Shown in pieces: positions 11,318-24,103 of a stretch of DNA of 64,000 bases. Under the pieces are notes generated by a model that saw nothing but the letters and a program-made list of their open reading frames with translations, made no database searches and was not told the origin of the DNA. How positions within the stretch are numbered: position 1 is the first letter of the stretch; each line of letters starts with the position of its first letter. Both the position numbers and the translations under genes were made by a program. The DNA comes from Paguma larvata. Its lineage: Eukaryota; Chordata; Mammalia; Carnivora; Viverridae. The stretch lies in assembly GCA_030068075.1 (NCBI GenBank), contig CM057835.1:69792895-69856894 (forward strand). Reading direction: 5' to 3'.

Positions 11318-11768
11318 ATGGCCTTGTCTCCTCTCCTCCTCACTCTCCTCGCTCACTGCACAGGTGACTCGATGTGGGCAAAAGGGAAGGGGCCCTGGAA
11401 GGATAGTGAGGTGGGGGATGCTTCCTCCTGTTCTTTCTAGACACCATGAATATCCTCTGTCTTTTTTTCTCCTTCCAGGATGTTTGGCTCAGTCTGGGCT
11501 AACTCAACCATCCGCGGTGTCTGGAGACTTGGGCCCGAGGGTCACTATCTCCTGCACTGGAATTCCTAGTTACTTGGTATGGTACCAACAATTCCCAGGA
11601 ATAGCCCCCAAACTCCTAATCCATAGTAATAGCAATCAGCCCTTGGGGGTCCCAGATCGATTCTCTGGCTCCAAGTCTGGCAACAGGCACTCTGACCATC
11701 ACTGGGCTCCAGGCTGACATCGAGGCCAATTAATACGGTGCATTGTGGGACAGTAGTTCTAACGTTTA
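11318..11768 (+). pseudogene. IGLV: V2: IGLV1-like V pseudogene, short-CDR1 group
   Basis: Leader part 1 (11318-11363, donor GTGACT) and the V exon from 11479 are well preserved; the mature region starts at 11490 ([13 protein letters not shown]). Cys23, a very short CDR1 (TGIPSYLVW) and FR2 are fine. In FR3 a 2-bp loss after SGN (about 11682), relative to V1, shifts the frame. Downstream, the codons that should read Asp-Tyr-Tyr-Cys contain TAA, and Cys104 has become Gly (GGT). The octamer and RSS are intact, so it could still rearrange but could not give a normal light chain. It is the paralogue of V1 and V10. Confidence 0.9.
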
Positions 11769-11807
11769 CACAGTGCTCCAGGCCTGAGGGGAAGTGAGAC
11801 AAATACC
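11769..11807 (+). other. 23-RSS of V2
   Basis: Heptamer CACAGTG is at 11769-11775, the 23-bp spacer at 11776-11798 and nonamer ACAAATACC at 11799-11807. Heptamer and nonamer are identical to those of V1 and V10. Confidence 0.88.
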
Positions 11808-12719
11808 TAGTTACTCATCTGTGAAGAAGGGAAATACATCCAGCAGTTGCCTCATCAGCTTAGACTGATTCTGCTCATTCTATTTGAGACGACCTTGGCC
11901 AAGGTTGATCCAAGGTCTCCTCCTGTGACCGAGGCTCCTCTTGTCCTTTCTGTCCTCTAAGTCACTCTGAGAAAACCATCCTAGACAAAGAGTCTTCATG
12001 AAACAGAAATCTCTTTTTTTATCAGCTGAGGTATTTTACATCTAGTCTGGATCATATTAATTTTTCCTTCTGATATTAAAATAAATGAAATATTTTTCTT
12101 TTTCCTTTGAACTCTACCCATGTTATGCTTAAAGAATAAGTCAGCCTTATGTCTATATGGTCTTATTATCTATATGATGCTGGCTACTTTTGTCTTATTA
12201 TCTATTATTTTTGAATTAAATGCCTATTTAAAATTTAAAAAATCAGAGGGGGACCAAGATGGTGGAGGAGTAGGGAGGACCAAAGTTTCCCTTGTTTTTT
12301 TGAATTGAGAGGGACCGAAACAGAGAGATTCTCAACTCCAAGAACCTGGCAGAAAAGGTGTAGCAGCTTACAAGGAACGCAAGAAACATAGACAACGCCC
12401 TAAGACCGTGAGTCTAACCGAGAACGGACAAAATGAACTCGGGAAACTGAGCTGGGGGGAGGGTGAGCCAGGGACAGCGGGGAAAGTGTCCAACATCGAA
12501 GGAGAGCTACAGAGAGGGGGAGTCCACCAACATCCAGCCCCTAAAGACAGGGCTTAGGAGGAGAAGCTCTGTGTCTAACAGCAGAACCCAGCAGAACTCT
12601 CCTTGTGCTGGACCGCGGACGGAGGCAGTCAGCCCGCCCGGCCCAGAGTTGCTTAGCTGCCAGCAGCGTGAGGAGGGAGCAATAGCAGGACCTCTGCCGC
12701 TGCTATCGCTGGAGCGGGG

Positions 12720-13210
12720 AGTGCGCGCCAGGCACCGCTGCTGCCTCCGGCCCCCTGAGCGAACAACCTCGGGATCGCGGGCTGCTGCCAGCAGAACGGG
12801 GGAGTGTGTGCTAGTCGCCGCTGCACCCCGTGGAGAGCGAAAAAGCGCTGGGACAGACACGCGGCTGCCGGCGGAACGGGGAGTGCGCGCTAGTCGCCGC
12901 TGGGGCGCCTGGTGGAAAGCGCAAAACTGCTGGGACCGCTGCATCGCTGGGACCACCTCAACAGGGATTGTGCGCCAGTCGCACCACCATCCCCTGGAGA
13001 GCCGGTGACCGGGGACCATTGCAGCTGCCCGCCGGAGCCCGGATCAGGCGCTAGTCGCCGCGGAGGGCCCTGTGGGGTGCGATCAAACGCTGGGACTGCC
13101 GCTACCGCGGTGGCCTGAGTGGGGAGTGCGCACAAGTCCCCCCCGCCAGGCGAGCGGGGAGCCCTCAGCGCGACCGGCTGCCGGGGGTGCCCCCAGTCGC
13201 CTGCGGAGCA
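12720..13210 (+). repeat. Imperfect ~80-bp GC-rich tandem units in L1-2 5' UTR
   Basis: A core resembling CTAGTCGCCGC recurs at 12811, 12890, 12975 (as CCAGTCGC), 13051 and 13192, with weaker versions near 12729 and 13131. The spacing is about 60-85 bp. Each core is followed by GTGGA/GGAGAGC-like and GCTGGGAC-like segments. The stretch is very CpG-rich, unlike the rest of the window. It is probably part of the internal L1 promoter. Confidence 0.65.
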
Positions 13211-14095
13211 CCTCTAACCCTGACACATTTGCAGAAGGTTGGGGGGTGGCAAGCAGGCAGGCGCCCACCTTCCAGTGGACCGCACTGCGCCGGTGCCCAT
13301 AGCGGAGTAAGGACACAAACAAGGGGGCGAGTGGAAGCCCTGGGACTGGGAACAAAGGACGGAAGGGACGCCATTGTTGTCTTAGGGGCCCACAAGCACC
13401 AGCCCCAGGAAGTCACTCCCAGAGCCATCCCTGCCTCAGTGGAGAACTCCCGCCTACACTAAACCACGCCCATCTGCGCAGGAGTGACACTTCTCCGCGG
13501 GAGCTACAGAGGCCAAGTCCAGACCGCTGCCTGGAGTAACTCCAGGTCATTTCTTTTTAAAATAGATGCTCCCCGTTATTCTTCTTACTGATCCCCACTC
13601 CTGAGCTGACTATCCAGAGGCCTGGCTGACTTAAACAAAATCTTATTCCACTCTCTAAAGGCATGTTTTTCATCTCCTTCTGTACTTCCCTTATTCTCTC
13701 TCTGGAATAACCAGGCCACATAATCTCACCCGAGCAATTTCTGTCTTCATTCCTTTTTCCTTGTAACCGTCCTTATTCTGATTTCTCCCAGTCTGGATTA
13801 AGCTCTTTAGTCACTCTACCCGGGCAAAGACCATTTCCTTCTTTCCCCCGGAACTGTGATTATTCTCTCTGTAGACGCTCTGCCACCAGCACAGTACACA
13901 CCCTGTCCTTACCGTGTAGCTGGTATTTCAGGACATTGTCCTCAGAGTGTCATTTGTTATTCTTTTTGCTGTTGTGAACCGCTTGTCTGTATCATTTGTT
14001 AGTACCTTTGAGTATTTCTGTTTTCTGTTTGTCTGTCAGTCTGTTTTCCTTTCCAGGGCAACTTCAAGAAACAACACAAAACACATCCAGCCAAA

Positions 14096-14989
14096 ATGAC
14101 GAGACGGAAGAATTCTCCTCAAAAGAATCCACAAGAAGCAGTGACAGCTCAAGAATTAATGAAAACAGATATAAGCAACATAACAGAACATGAATATAGA
14201 ATGACAATCATAAAACTAGTCGCTGGCCTTGAAAAAAGCTTAGAAGAATGCAAGGGGTCCCGCGCGGCAGAGTTCAAGGACCTTAAAAAAGGTCAGGAAG
14301 AATTAAAGAAGAAATTAGAAGACATACAGGGGAAACTGGAAGCAGCCACAGCACGGATTGAAGAGGTAGAGGAAAGAGTTAGTGCCTTAGAAGACAAAAT
14401 CATTGAAAAAGAGGAAGCAGATAAAAAGAGAGAGAAGCTGATCCAGGAACAGGAAAGGAGAATTCGAGAGCTGAGTGATGAACTCAAAAGAAACACTATC
14501 CGTATCATAGGAGTCCCAGAGGAAGAAGAGAGAGAGAAAGGAGTCGAAGAGGTTCTTGAACAAATCATTGCTGAGAACTTCACCAACATGAGGAAGGAAA
14601 CGGGCATGGAAATCCAAGAGGCACAGAGAACTCCCCTCAGACGTAACTTGAATAGACCTTCTGCACGGCACATCATAGTGAAGCTGGCAAAATACAAAGA
14701 TAGGGAGAGAATCCTGAAAGCAGCTAGGGACAAAAGAACCCTAACATACAAAGGGAGACATATAAGGGTAGTAGCAGACTTATCTACAGAAACTTGGCAA
14801 GCCAGAAAGGAATGGCAGGATATCTTCAATGTGATGAGCAAGAAGGACATGCAACCAAGAATTCTGTATCCGGCTAGCCTGTCATTCAGAATAGAAGGAG
14901 CGATCAAGGTTCTTCCCAACAAACAAAAACTGAAAGAATTTATCACAAATAAGCCGGCACTGCAAGAGATCCTGAGGGGCATTCTATGA
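14096..14989 (+). CDS. L1-2 ORF1 (RNA-binding protein), open frame
   Basis: This 297-residue open frame corresponds to L1 ORF1p, a trimeric RNA-binding chaperone that coats L1 RNA. A heptad-rich coiled coil spans about residues 45-125 (many Glu, Lys and Leu). An RRM-like part starts near residue 132 (NTIRIIGVPEEE), and a basic C-terminal domain follows (AARDKR... and YPASLSFRIEG near the end). The start is the first ATG after the long 5' UTR, with A at -3. The stop TGA at 14987-14989 overlaps the ATG at 14986, which opens the next frame. No disabling change is seen. Whether it is expressed is unknown; ORF2 of the same copy is broken. Confidence 0.8.
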   Translation: MTRRKNSPQKNPQEAVTAQELMKTDISNITEHEYRMTIIKLVAGLEKSLEECKGSRAAEFKDLKKGQEELKKKLEDIQGKLEAATARIEEVEERVSALEDKIIEKEEADKKREKLIQEQERRIRELSDELKRNTIRIIGVPEEEEREKGVEEVLEQIIAENFTNMRKETGMEIQEAQRTPLRRNLNRPSARHIIVKLAKYKDRERILKAARDKRTLTYKGRHIRVVADLSTETWQARKEWQDIFNVMSKKDMQPRILYPASLSFRIEGAIKVLPNKQKLKEFITNKPALQEILRGIL

Positions 14990-17900
14990 AAGCAAACCTG
15001 CAAAGAACACAAACTGCCAGGGACAGCCTTACAACCATGAAACCTAGAGATAATACAGTGACTGTAAGCCCATATTTTTCAATATTAACACTGAATGTAA
15101 ATGGACTAAATGCGCCAATCAAAAGACACAGGATAACAGAATGGATTAAAAAACAAGACCCATCTATTTGCTGTCTTCAAGAAACTCATCTTAAACCTGA
15201 AGACACCTTCAGATTGAAAGTGAGGGGATGGAAAACTATCTACCATGCTACTGGAAGGCAGAAGAAAGCCGGAGTAGCCACACTTATATCAGACAAATTA
15301 GACTTTAAAATGAACTATGTAATAAGAGATGAAGAAGGACATTATATAATAGTCTCAGGGACCATCCAGCAGGAAGAGCTAACAATTGTAAATATCTACG
15401 CACCGAATTCGGGGGCACCCAAATTTGTAAAACAACTAATTACAAACATTAGCAACCTCATCGATAAAAATGTCCTAATAGTAGGGGATCTCAACACTCC
15501 ACTCTCAGCATTGGATAGACCCACAAATCAGAAAATCTCCACAGAAACAATAGCCCTGAACGACACATTAGAACAGATGGGCCTCACAGACATCTTTAGG
15601 GTCCTTCATCCAGAAGCAAAGGAATTTACGTTCTTCTCAACTGCACACGGTACATTTTCCAAGATAGATCACATTCTGGGGCACAGGGAAGCTCTGAATA
15701 AATATAAAAGAATTGAGATCATACCGTGTACACTGTCAGACCACAATGCTTTGAAACTTGAAATCAACCACAGGAGAAAGCCTGGAAAATATCCAAGAAC
15801 ATGGCGGCTAAGAAACAACCTACTAAAAGATGACTGGGTCAACCAAGCCATCAGAGAAGAAATTAAAAAATACATGGAAACAAATGAAAATGAAAATACA
15901 ACAATCCAAACGCTCTGGGACGCAGCAAAAGCAGTCCTGAGAGGGAAATATATTGCAATCCAGGCCCATCTCAAGAAACAAAAATCAATAACACAAATTC
16001 TAACAGCACGCCTAAAGGAACTAGAAGCAGAACAAATAAAACAACCCAAGCCCAGCAGAAAGAGAGAAATAACTAAGATCAGAGCACAAATTAACCATAT
16101 GGAGACAGAAAAGGTAGTGAAACAGATCAATGAAACCAAAAGCTGGTTCTTAGAAAAAATAAACAAAATAGACAAACCTCTAGCCAGGCTTCTCAAAAAG
16201 AAAAGAGAGAGAACTCAAATAGATAAAATCGTGAATGAAAAGGGAGAAATTACAACCAATTCCTCAGAGATACAAGCAATCATCAGAGAATACTATGAAA
16301 AATTATATGCCACCAAACTTGGCAATCTGGAAGAAATGGACAGCTTCCTAAATAGCCACACGCTACCAAAACTCAAACGGGAAGAGATAGAAAAATTGAA
16401 CAGACCCATAACTAATGAAGAAATAGAATCAGTTATCAAAAATCTCCCAGCAAATAAAAGCCTTGGACCAGACGCCTTTCCTGCGGATTTTACCAGACAT
16501 TTAAAACAGAGTTAATTCCTATCTCCTCAAGCTGTTCCAAAAAATTGAAACGGAAGGAAAACTCCCGGACTCATTCTATGAAGCCAGCATCACTTTGATT
16601 CCCAAACCAGATAGAGACCCAGCAAAGAAGGAGAATTACAGGCCAATATCCCTGATGAATATGGATGCAATAATTCTCAACAAGATACTAGCAAATCGAA
16701 TCCAACAACACATAAAGAGAATTATCCACCATGATCAAGTAGGATTCATCCCTGGGTTGCAGGGATGGTTCAATATTCGCAAATCAATCAACGTGATACA
16801 TCACATCAACAAAAGAAAAGATAAGAACCATATGATCCTGTCAATAGATGCAGAAAAAGCATTTGACAAAATACAGCACCCTTTCTTAATAAAAACTCTC
16901 GAGAAAGTCGGGATAGAAGGAACATACTTAAGCATCATAAAAGCCATATATGAAAAGCCCACAGCTAATATCATCCTCAATGGGGAAAAACTGAAAGCCT
17001 TCCCCCTGAGATCAGGAACACGACAGGGGTGTCCACTCTCGCCACTGCTATTTAACATAGTGCTGGAAGTCTTAGCATCAGCAATCAGACAACAAAACAA
17101 AATAAAAGGCATCAAGATTGGCAAGGAGGAAGTCAAACTTTCACTTTTTGCAGATGACATGATACTTTACATGGAAAACCCGACAGAATCCACCAAAAGC
17201 CTGCTAGAACTGATTCATGAATTCAACAAAGTTGCAGTATACAAAATCAATGTACAGAAATCGGTGGCATTTCTATACACCAACAATGAAGCAGCAGAAA
17301 GAGAAATAAAGAAGCTAATCCCTTTCACAGTTGCACCAAAAACCATAAAATACCTAGGAATAAACCGAACCAAAGATGTGAAAGACCTCTACACTGAAAA
17401 CTATAAAAAACTTATGAAGGAAATTGAGGAAGACACAAGGAAATGGAAAAACATCCCATGCTCATGGATTGGAAGAATAAATATCGTCAAAATGGCAATA
17501 CTACCCAAAGCAATCTACACATTCAATGCAATCCCAATCAAAATTGCACCAGCATTCTTCTCAAAGCTAGAGCAAACAATTCTAAAATTTGTATGGAACC
17601 ACAAAAGACCTCGAATAGCCAAAATAATACTGAAGAATAAAACCAAGGCGGGAGGCATCACAATCCCAGACTTTAACCTCTACTACAAAGCGGTGGTCAT
17701 CAAGACTGTATGGTATTGACACAAAAACAGACACATAGACCATGGAATAGAATAGAAAACTCAGAAATGGACCCGCAGGTATATGGACAACTAATCTTTG
17801 ATAAAGCGGGAAAATGTATTCAATGGAAAAAAGACAGCCTCTTTAATAAATGGTGCTGGGAGAATTGGACAGCAACTTGCAAAAGAATGAAACTAGACCA

Positions 17901-18764
17901 CTTTCTTACACCACTCACAAAAATAAATTCTAAATGGATAAAAGATCTGAATGTGAGACAGGAAACCGTCAAAATCCTAGAGGAAAAAGCAGGGAAAAGC
18001 CTCTTTGACCTAAGACGCACCAATTTCTTACTTGACACGTCTCCAAAGGCAAGGGAATTAAAAGCAAAGATGAACTATTGGGACCTCATCAAGATAAAAA
18101 GCTTCTGCACAGCAAAAGAAACAACCAACAAAACGAATAGGCAACCAACGGAATGGGAAAAGATCATCGCAAATGACATATCGGATAAAGGACTAATATC
18201 TAAAATCTATAAAGAACTTACCAAACTCCACACCCGAAAAACAAACAACCCAGTGAAGAAATGGGCGGAAGATATGAATAGACACTTCTCAAAGAGGACA
18301 TTCAGATGGCAAATAGACACTTGAAACGATGTTCAATGTCACTCATCATCAGGGAAATACAAATCAAAACCACACTGCGATACCACCTCACACCAGTCAG
18401 AGTGGCTAAAATAAACAAATCAGGAAACTACAGATGCTGGCGAGGATGTGGAGAAGTAGGCACCCTCCTACATTGTTGGTGGGAATGCAAACTTGTGCAG
18501 CCACTCTGGAAAACGGTGTGGAGGTTCCTCAAAGAAATGAAAATAGAGCTACCCTATGATCCAGCAATAGCCCTGCTAGGAATCTACCCAAGAGACACAG
18601 GATTGCTGATGCATAGGAACACGTGTACCCCAATGTTCATAGCAGCACTTTCGACAATAGCCAAAACATGGAAAGAAACTAAGTGCCCATCAACTGACGA
18701 GTGGATAAAGAAGATGTGGTACATATATACAATGGACTACTATGTGGCAATGAGAAAAAAATGA
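14986..18764 (+). pseudogene. L1-2 ORF2 (endonuclease/reverse transcriptase), broken
   Basis: The first open part (14986-16515) holds the endonuclease domain. It includes LNVNGLNAPIK, the QETH motif, a GDLNTPLS motif (Leu where Phe is usual) and SDHN. By comparison with L1-3, one-base losses near 16488 and 16524 shift the frame. The second part (16595-17719) holds the reverse transcriptase with [12 protein letters not shown] and ends at a TGA replacing a Trp codon (17717-17719). One-base losses near 17741 and 18290 break the C-terminal region, which ends at 18764. The true ATG may be nearer 15037. In all, four small deletions and one nonsense change are visible. Confidence 0.88.
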
Positions 18765-19560
18765 AATCTGGCCATGCGTAGCATCATGGATGGAACTGGA
18801 GGGTATTATGTTAAGTGAAATAAGTCAGTCAGAAAAAGACAGATACCATATCTTTCCACGAATAGGTGGACTTGGTGAGACTAAGCAAAACCAGGGGGAA
18901 GGGAAGAGGGGAAGGAAAAAAAAAGACACAGAGAGGGAGGGAGATAAAACATAAGACTCTCAAAGACTAAGAACAAACTGAGGGTGAGGGAGATGGGGGG
19001 GGAGAAGGGGGTGATGGGCATTAAAAAAGGGCACATGTTGGATGAACACTGGCTGTTTTATGTAAACCAATTTGAAAATAAACTATTTTAAATTAAAAAA
19101 ATATAAAATTAAAAAAATCGTAAAAGTAAGTTTAAAAACTTTTGTATGTAGGAAAAACCGTACACTTGAATGTTTATAAACACTCATTCATGATCGCTAA
19201 AGCCTCAAAGCAAGCTAAAATTGGCACATGGATCTTTATTCTGGGTCTATATATTATCATCCAAATCTGAAACTAACTAAGAAGTCACCCAGGAGATTCG
19301 TCTTTTATAAATAATTTGATAATTATATCAAATATTTGAAGACACAAAACTCTGCACACATCTGTGCTTTGTGGGGGGGTTGCTAACATTTGAATGGGAG
19401 TTGATGATGTAAACGTATGAAAACATTTTGTGGAATAGACTTACTCTATATGAAACCAACGGCACTAAAAAACACTCTGTTCCTGACAAAATTTACTGAA
19501 CGTTGTACACCCCCATGGCAGAACTTAAAGTGTACATTAAAAATTTTAGGAAATTTGGGG

Positions 19561-19776
19561 GCACCTGGGTGGCTCAGTCGGTTGAGTGTCCGACTTCGGT
19601 TCAGGTCATGATCTCACAGTCTGTGAGTTCGGGCCCCATGTAGGACTCTATGCTGACAGCTCAGAGCCTGGAGCCTGCTTTGGATTCTGTGTCTCCCTCT
19701 CTCTCTGACCCTCCCCCACTCATGCTTTGTCTCTCCTGCTCTCAAAAATAAATGAAAATATAAAAATATTAAAAAA
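19561..19776 (+). mobile_element. Felid CAN-SINE, sense
   Basis: A complete head (GGTGGCTCAGTCGGTTGAG) leads through the SINE body to a TC-rich segment and an A-rich tail. The target-site duplication AAATTTTAGGAAATTTGGGG is at 19541-19560 and 19777-19796. It is absent at the paralogous positions near 2150 and 47590. Confidence 0.93.
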
Positions 19777-21766
19777 AAATTTTAGGAAATTTGGGGCACG
19801 TGACGGAATCTAGAATGTGACCAAACTCATGCACCTGCAGTAAACCGTGTGGGCCCACCTCAGTGCAAGGATTGGGTCAAGCTGCTGAACTGAGTGATGA
19901 GAGTGAGTGGAGCTTCTAAGTGTAAAGACATAAGAAAATGCACATAAGTTCTGGACCTCACTACATTAGGTTGTGTCCCGTGAGGGAGCAGGTTGATGAT
20001 TCTGACGTGACTGCACTGTGGAGTCTCACTGAACAATGAAGTAAATGGATGGATGGGTGGTGCTGGAGTCAGATTACTCACTTCAGGAATAGAAAGTCAC
20101 AAATATACCCAGGGGAGGGGCTTGAGAGAGGCATGGGAGCAGGATGGAACTGGAGATGGCAATTGGAAAATGTGTGTAGTTTGCTGGAGACAGATAATTG
20201 CATGTGGAAACAGTAACCAATATGTCCACATTGCTGATTTGGTTTACTCATAGATGTGTCGTCCATCTGTCAGCTGATTGAAAGTTGGAGCAATGAGGCC
20301 CCAGAAGGCATGAGAGGCATTTTACCAGATGTTACTTTCTAATACCATTCTCTCAGGAAGAGATGCAGGCTAATTTAGAGAATAGTTTAATTCCCAGACA
20401 AACAATTATGAAGATGCATACAGAGCATCATAGAGTGTCAGAAAATGAAATTCTTTCAAAAGAAAGGCAAGTACTTCAGTACACGACCACCATGCATGCA
20501 ATGTGCACATACACACAAGGAAAGGGTGTGCTTAGGAGCTCATGAGTCAACTTACAGAGCTCCCGTGGGGCAAAACTAGAAAGAGTTGAACCCCATAAAT
20601 ATAAAAGTATTGGGAATAACTCAATGTCTAAATAAATGTCTGTGGTCTATATTGATAACTGGTGGTATAAATAAATGGGAGTCAGATGAGACACATTCCC
20701 GTGTAGAAATTCATGGAACAGGTGTGAGCCCTTGGATCTGAATGCTGTCAGGCATAACCCCCACTCAGTAACGATGGACAAAGCATCCAAAAGAAGGACA
20801 GTGAAGTATCGTCACAGTAACAGATGCTTAAGGAGACATCACTACCAAACGTCACAAAGAATCCTAAACTGGATCTTAGAACAGAAAATAAAAGGACATT
20901 AGGTGAAAACTAAGAAAATCTGAATAAACTGTGGTTATTAATTATTATAGGTTGAATTGTGTCTCCAAATATTCATGTGATAAAAAGTTCTAAAAAATCC
21001 CATATTTCATAATGTGACCTTATTTGGAAATGGGGTTGCTGTAGATATAGTTACCAAGTGGAGACCAGTAAAGTGTAACTGCATGTGTCAGTCTTTCTCT
21101 CTCTTTGGTTTTCCTCTGATTCTTTATCTGGAATGATGTTGAAATGAATCTCAGTATTTTAGAAAAAAAAACAAACAAAAAACAAACTATGAGCCCATCT
21201 TTCATTGTAATAGAGAACCGTGGTATTACAGGAAAAATCTAGAAAATTTTGTTGTCTTTTTACTGTGAACCTATGGAATATTTGTCAAATAAGCATAATA
21301 GTTTGTGGGGGGGATTCCCTTTTCTGAATGCCCCTTAATGAATGAGCAGAGAAAGAATTTCTAAGTAGATGGAGGTCCCTTGTACAGTATAATGGTTTGT
21401 ATCAATCTTCAAACTGAGAACACTTATAAATCAGGATGAATAGAAAGGAAAATTACTCCTCAGTATACCAGAGAAGAAAATATCCTCCAGACTAACTATG
21501 AAGGGCAAGTAAAAACCCAGAGAAAGAAGTACAGTGGATATGTCTCTGCAGAGAGTACGTAGTTTTTTGACAAATAGAGACATCACATGCAAGGGCCTGT
21601 ACAATGGAGGTTATGGTATATAACAGGAGATTCTCATAGTACAGCAGAAACAAAAATAAATAGTCAAATTTCAAGGATAAGCCACATTCACATTTTGTCA
21701 GATATGAAACAGGAGTGAACTTAGGAAATATGAGGCCTTATACTTGGTTTATGTTAGAGACCTGTA

Positions 21767-21983
21767 GGTGCGCCTTGATGGTTCAGTAGGTTAAGTGTTG
21801 GACCTCGACTAAGGTCATGATATCTCAGTTCATGGGATCAAGCCCTGTGTCAGGCTCTGTGCCCACAGCTCAGAGCCTGGAGCCTGCTTTTGATTCTGTG
21901 TCTCCCTCTTTCTCTCTCTGTACCTTCCATGCTCTCGCTGTGTCTCTCTCTTTAAAAAATTAAAATAAAATAAATATAAAAAA
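21767..21983 (+). mobile_element. CAN-SINE, diverged, shared with block A3
   Basis: The head GATGGTTCAGTAGGTTAAG and the body match CAN-SINEs with more changes than the other full copies. A SINE sits at the same place in A3 (49574-49810), so it predates the A2/A3 duplication. Confidence 0.85.
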
Positions 21984-24025
21984 GATTAGATTGGAGACTG
22001 GTAGTGATGGCTCGTTGCCCCTGCAGTAAGCAAACCCCAGTGCCAGGTAATACTAATACACTCAGTAACATAAACACTGTAAAATAAACTCTATGTTTAG
22101 CAGCCTGAACGTTATTAGTGACCTGAAGAGCCTTAATGTCTTCATCCCAAGCACACAGGAGAGGATCTACTCATGTTCATTCCCTGGGCACTGAAATGAC
22201 AAATATTCATCTGCAGGAGTCAGCGTGTCCTCTAGGGATGATGCGTAGTGTCTGAGCAGCTGGCTGACGAGGGCTGGGGGCAGAGGTGGCCTGTTTGGAC
22301 TGGAAATGAGAGGGCAGGGCTCTGGGCCAGGTCAGTAAGAAAATACCCGAATGGCTCTCATATACTAAGGCAAGCAGGGTCCTAATTGCAGTGTGGCTGT
22401 CCCTCACCTGGGCCTCAGGAGTTCTGGGAGAGCTCAGCTCTGACTCACTCTCTTACATCACTGTTTCTCCCTCCAACCCCATGGCTCACTTCACCATGCC
22501 TGAGGCAAGGCACAGACATAAGGTCACCCAATAAATGCTCTCTCTCAGTTCATCAAGGAGCAGGTGTAGTGACACCAGACTCACAACACATCTCTTCATA
22601 TACTGGTCACTTGAGCACAGGAAAGCTCTGCAATATGTACTATTGTGGGTGTGAGACAGGAGCCCCATAAATAGGAAGACTGACACCACTCAGGATGCAA
22701 CCTGATGGGAGAAAATAATCACTTCACACCCGGGGTCACTGCCCCACAACCTGCACAGGGCTCCTCACCCCGGTCAAGTGGGACAAGACCTCTTTGCTGC
22801 CCTTGATCCACCCATCATGTCTCTCTGACTAAGTGTCGTCATACTAGTCACCGTCAGTGATTAATCCCTCAATAAGGTTTCTGCTGTCACCTCTGCAGCA
22901 GCACTGGGCTCTCTAAGCCCATGATAGCCATCTGGGTATCAAGAATGACCACTTGTCCTTTCCCATCAATAAGAAATATTAACTACTGATTTTGGCTTTT
23001 GAATTGTATTTTCTAACACTTGAGGAATAGTGTTGAAAAACAATGAAGTGAAGATTGCCTTTGCATGTTCTTGATCTCTGTGGAAATGGTCCCCTCACTA
23101 CTCAATGAACTAAGATGCTGGCCTCAGGATTACATCATTAGTGTGTGAGATGGGTGTCTTGCCATATTGTAAATGTATCTGTTTTTGTTTTTCTGTGGCT
23201 CTATTAGGATATGGTGTTAAATGTGTCCAAAGGCTCTTTTGAGACCAGTTGGGGCAATCGATTGTATCTCTTAAGGTAATAATACGGTGCGTACTATGAA
23301 ACTCTTTCTGATTATGTAACCAACGTGTATTATTGGAATAAATCACACTTAATGATGGTGTATCAATTCACTAATATGGTATTGAGTTCTCTTTGTTAAT
23401 ATTTTATACACAGTATCTCTATCAGAATTTAGTGATACTGGTCTGTAATTTTCGTTTTTGTGAAATATATTTTGAAAGTGTACTTATGAGTTTTCTAACC
23501 TTGTTAAAAGAACTATGATATGACGTAGCTTTTGATATTATGAAAAAATATGGAGCAAATACATTGAAATCATCCAAATTCCGAAGTTTTGTTAGATGCC
23601 CCTGTGAAACATCTGTATCTTATGCATTTCTGTGGAGTTCTTCTATAATAATAATATTTTCTATTAAAATGGGTGTATACACACAATATATCTAGTACAG
23701 CCAATTTTGTAACTTTTTAAGAAGTATGTATTTAATCTATTCCCATCAGGATCTACCTCTCATAACTTTTCATTCATTTCACATTTTTCAACATAGGATT
23801 AATAGGATGTGCTTTGAAATATCCCTGTGGTCCCTACAGGGCTAATCAATGAGGACCAATCACTCCAAGGAGCCCATACCTGGAGCCATGAGTTGTCTCA
23901 GCAAGTGCTTGCTCCAGAGCTCTCCCCAGGGGTCAGTCCAACCTCCATCCTCCTCAATGTGTGGTGTGACATGAGCTCCAGCGCCAGAGCTCAGCTAGGG
24001 GCTGGACTGTCACTGAATGGGAACC

Positions 24026-24033
24026 GTTTGCAT
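24026..24033 (+). promoter_or_regulatory. Degenerate octamer upstream of V3
   Basis: GTTTGCAT differs from the consensus at its first base. The counterpart in A3 (51897-51904) is a perfect ATTTGCAT. Confidence 0.55.
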
Positions 24034-24103
24034 AGACAGTCAGTTGTGCGTCAGAGGGTGGAGGAGAAAAGAAAGTCCAGCCAGTGTGGGGAACACACTG
24101 TCC

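Larger units (their letters stand above)
12245..19104 (+). mobile_element. L1-2: full-length sense LINE-1 inserted in block A2
   Basis: The parts in order are: 5' UTR 12245-14095 (GC-rich, CpG-rich), ORF1 14096-14989, ORF2 remains about 14986-18764, 3' UTR with a G-rich run near 18990-19015, AATAAA at 19077-19082, and an A-rich tail. A 15-bp target-site duplication with one mismatch lies at 12230-12244 and 19105-19119. The uninterrupted site is visible near 1720 and near 47140, so the element arrived after the A copies separated. It is the youngest-looking long element here. ORF2 has several disabling changes, so it cannot move on its own. Confidence 0.93.

Noticed and set aside
12463..13462. 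Several overlapping open frames of 70-180 codons on both strands
   Set aside because: They lie in the GC-rich 5' UTR of L1-2, where few stops occur by composition. None has family features.
14293..15012. A 239-codon frame on the minus strand
   Set aside because: It is the antisense shadow of L1-2 ORF1, and the same shadow appears opposite ORF1 in L1-1.
22380..22670. Short frames with ISSYTGHLST-like residues, repeated near 50700, considered as a V relic
   Set aside because: No leader, Cys/Trp pattern or RSS could be placed, and FR order is absent. It is treated as block A spacer.
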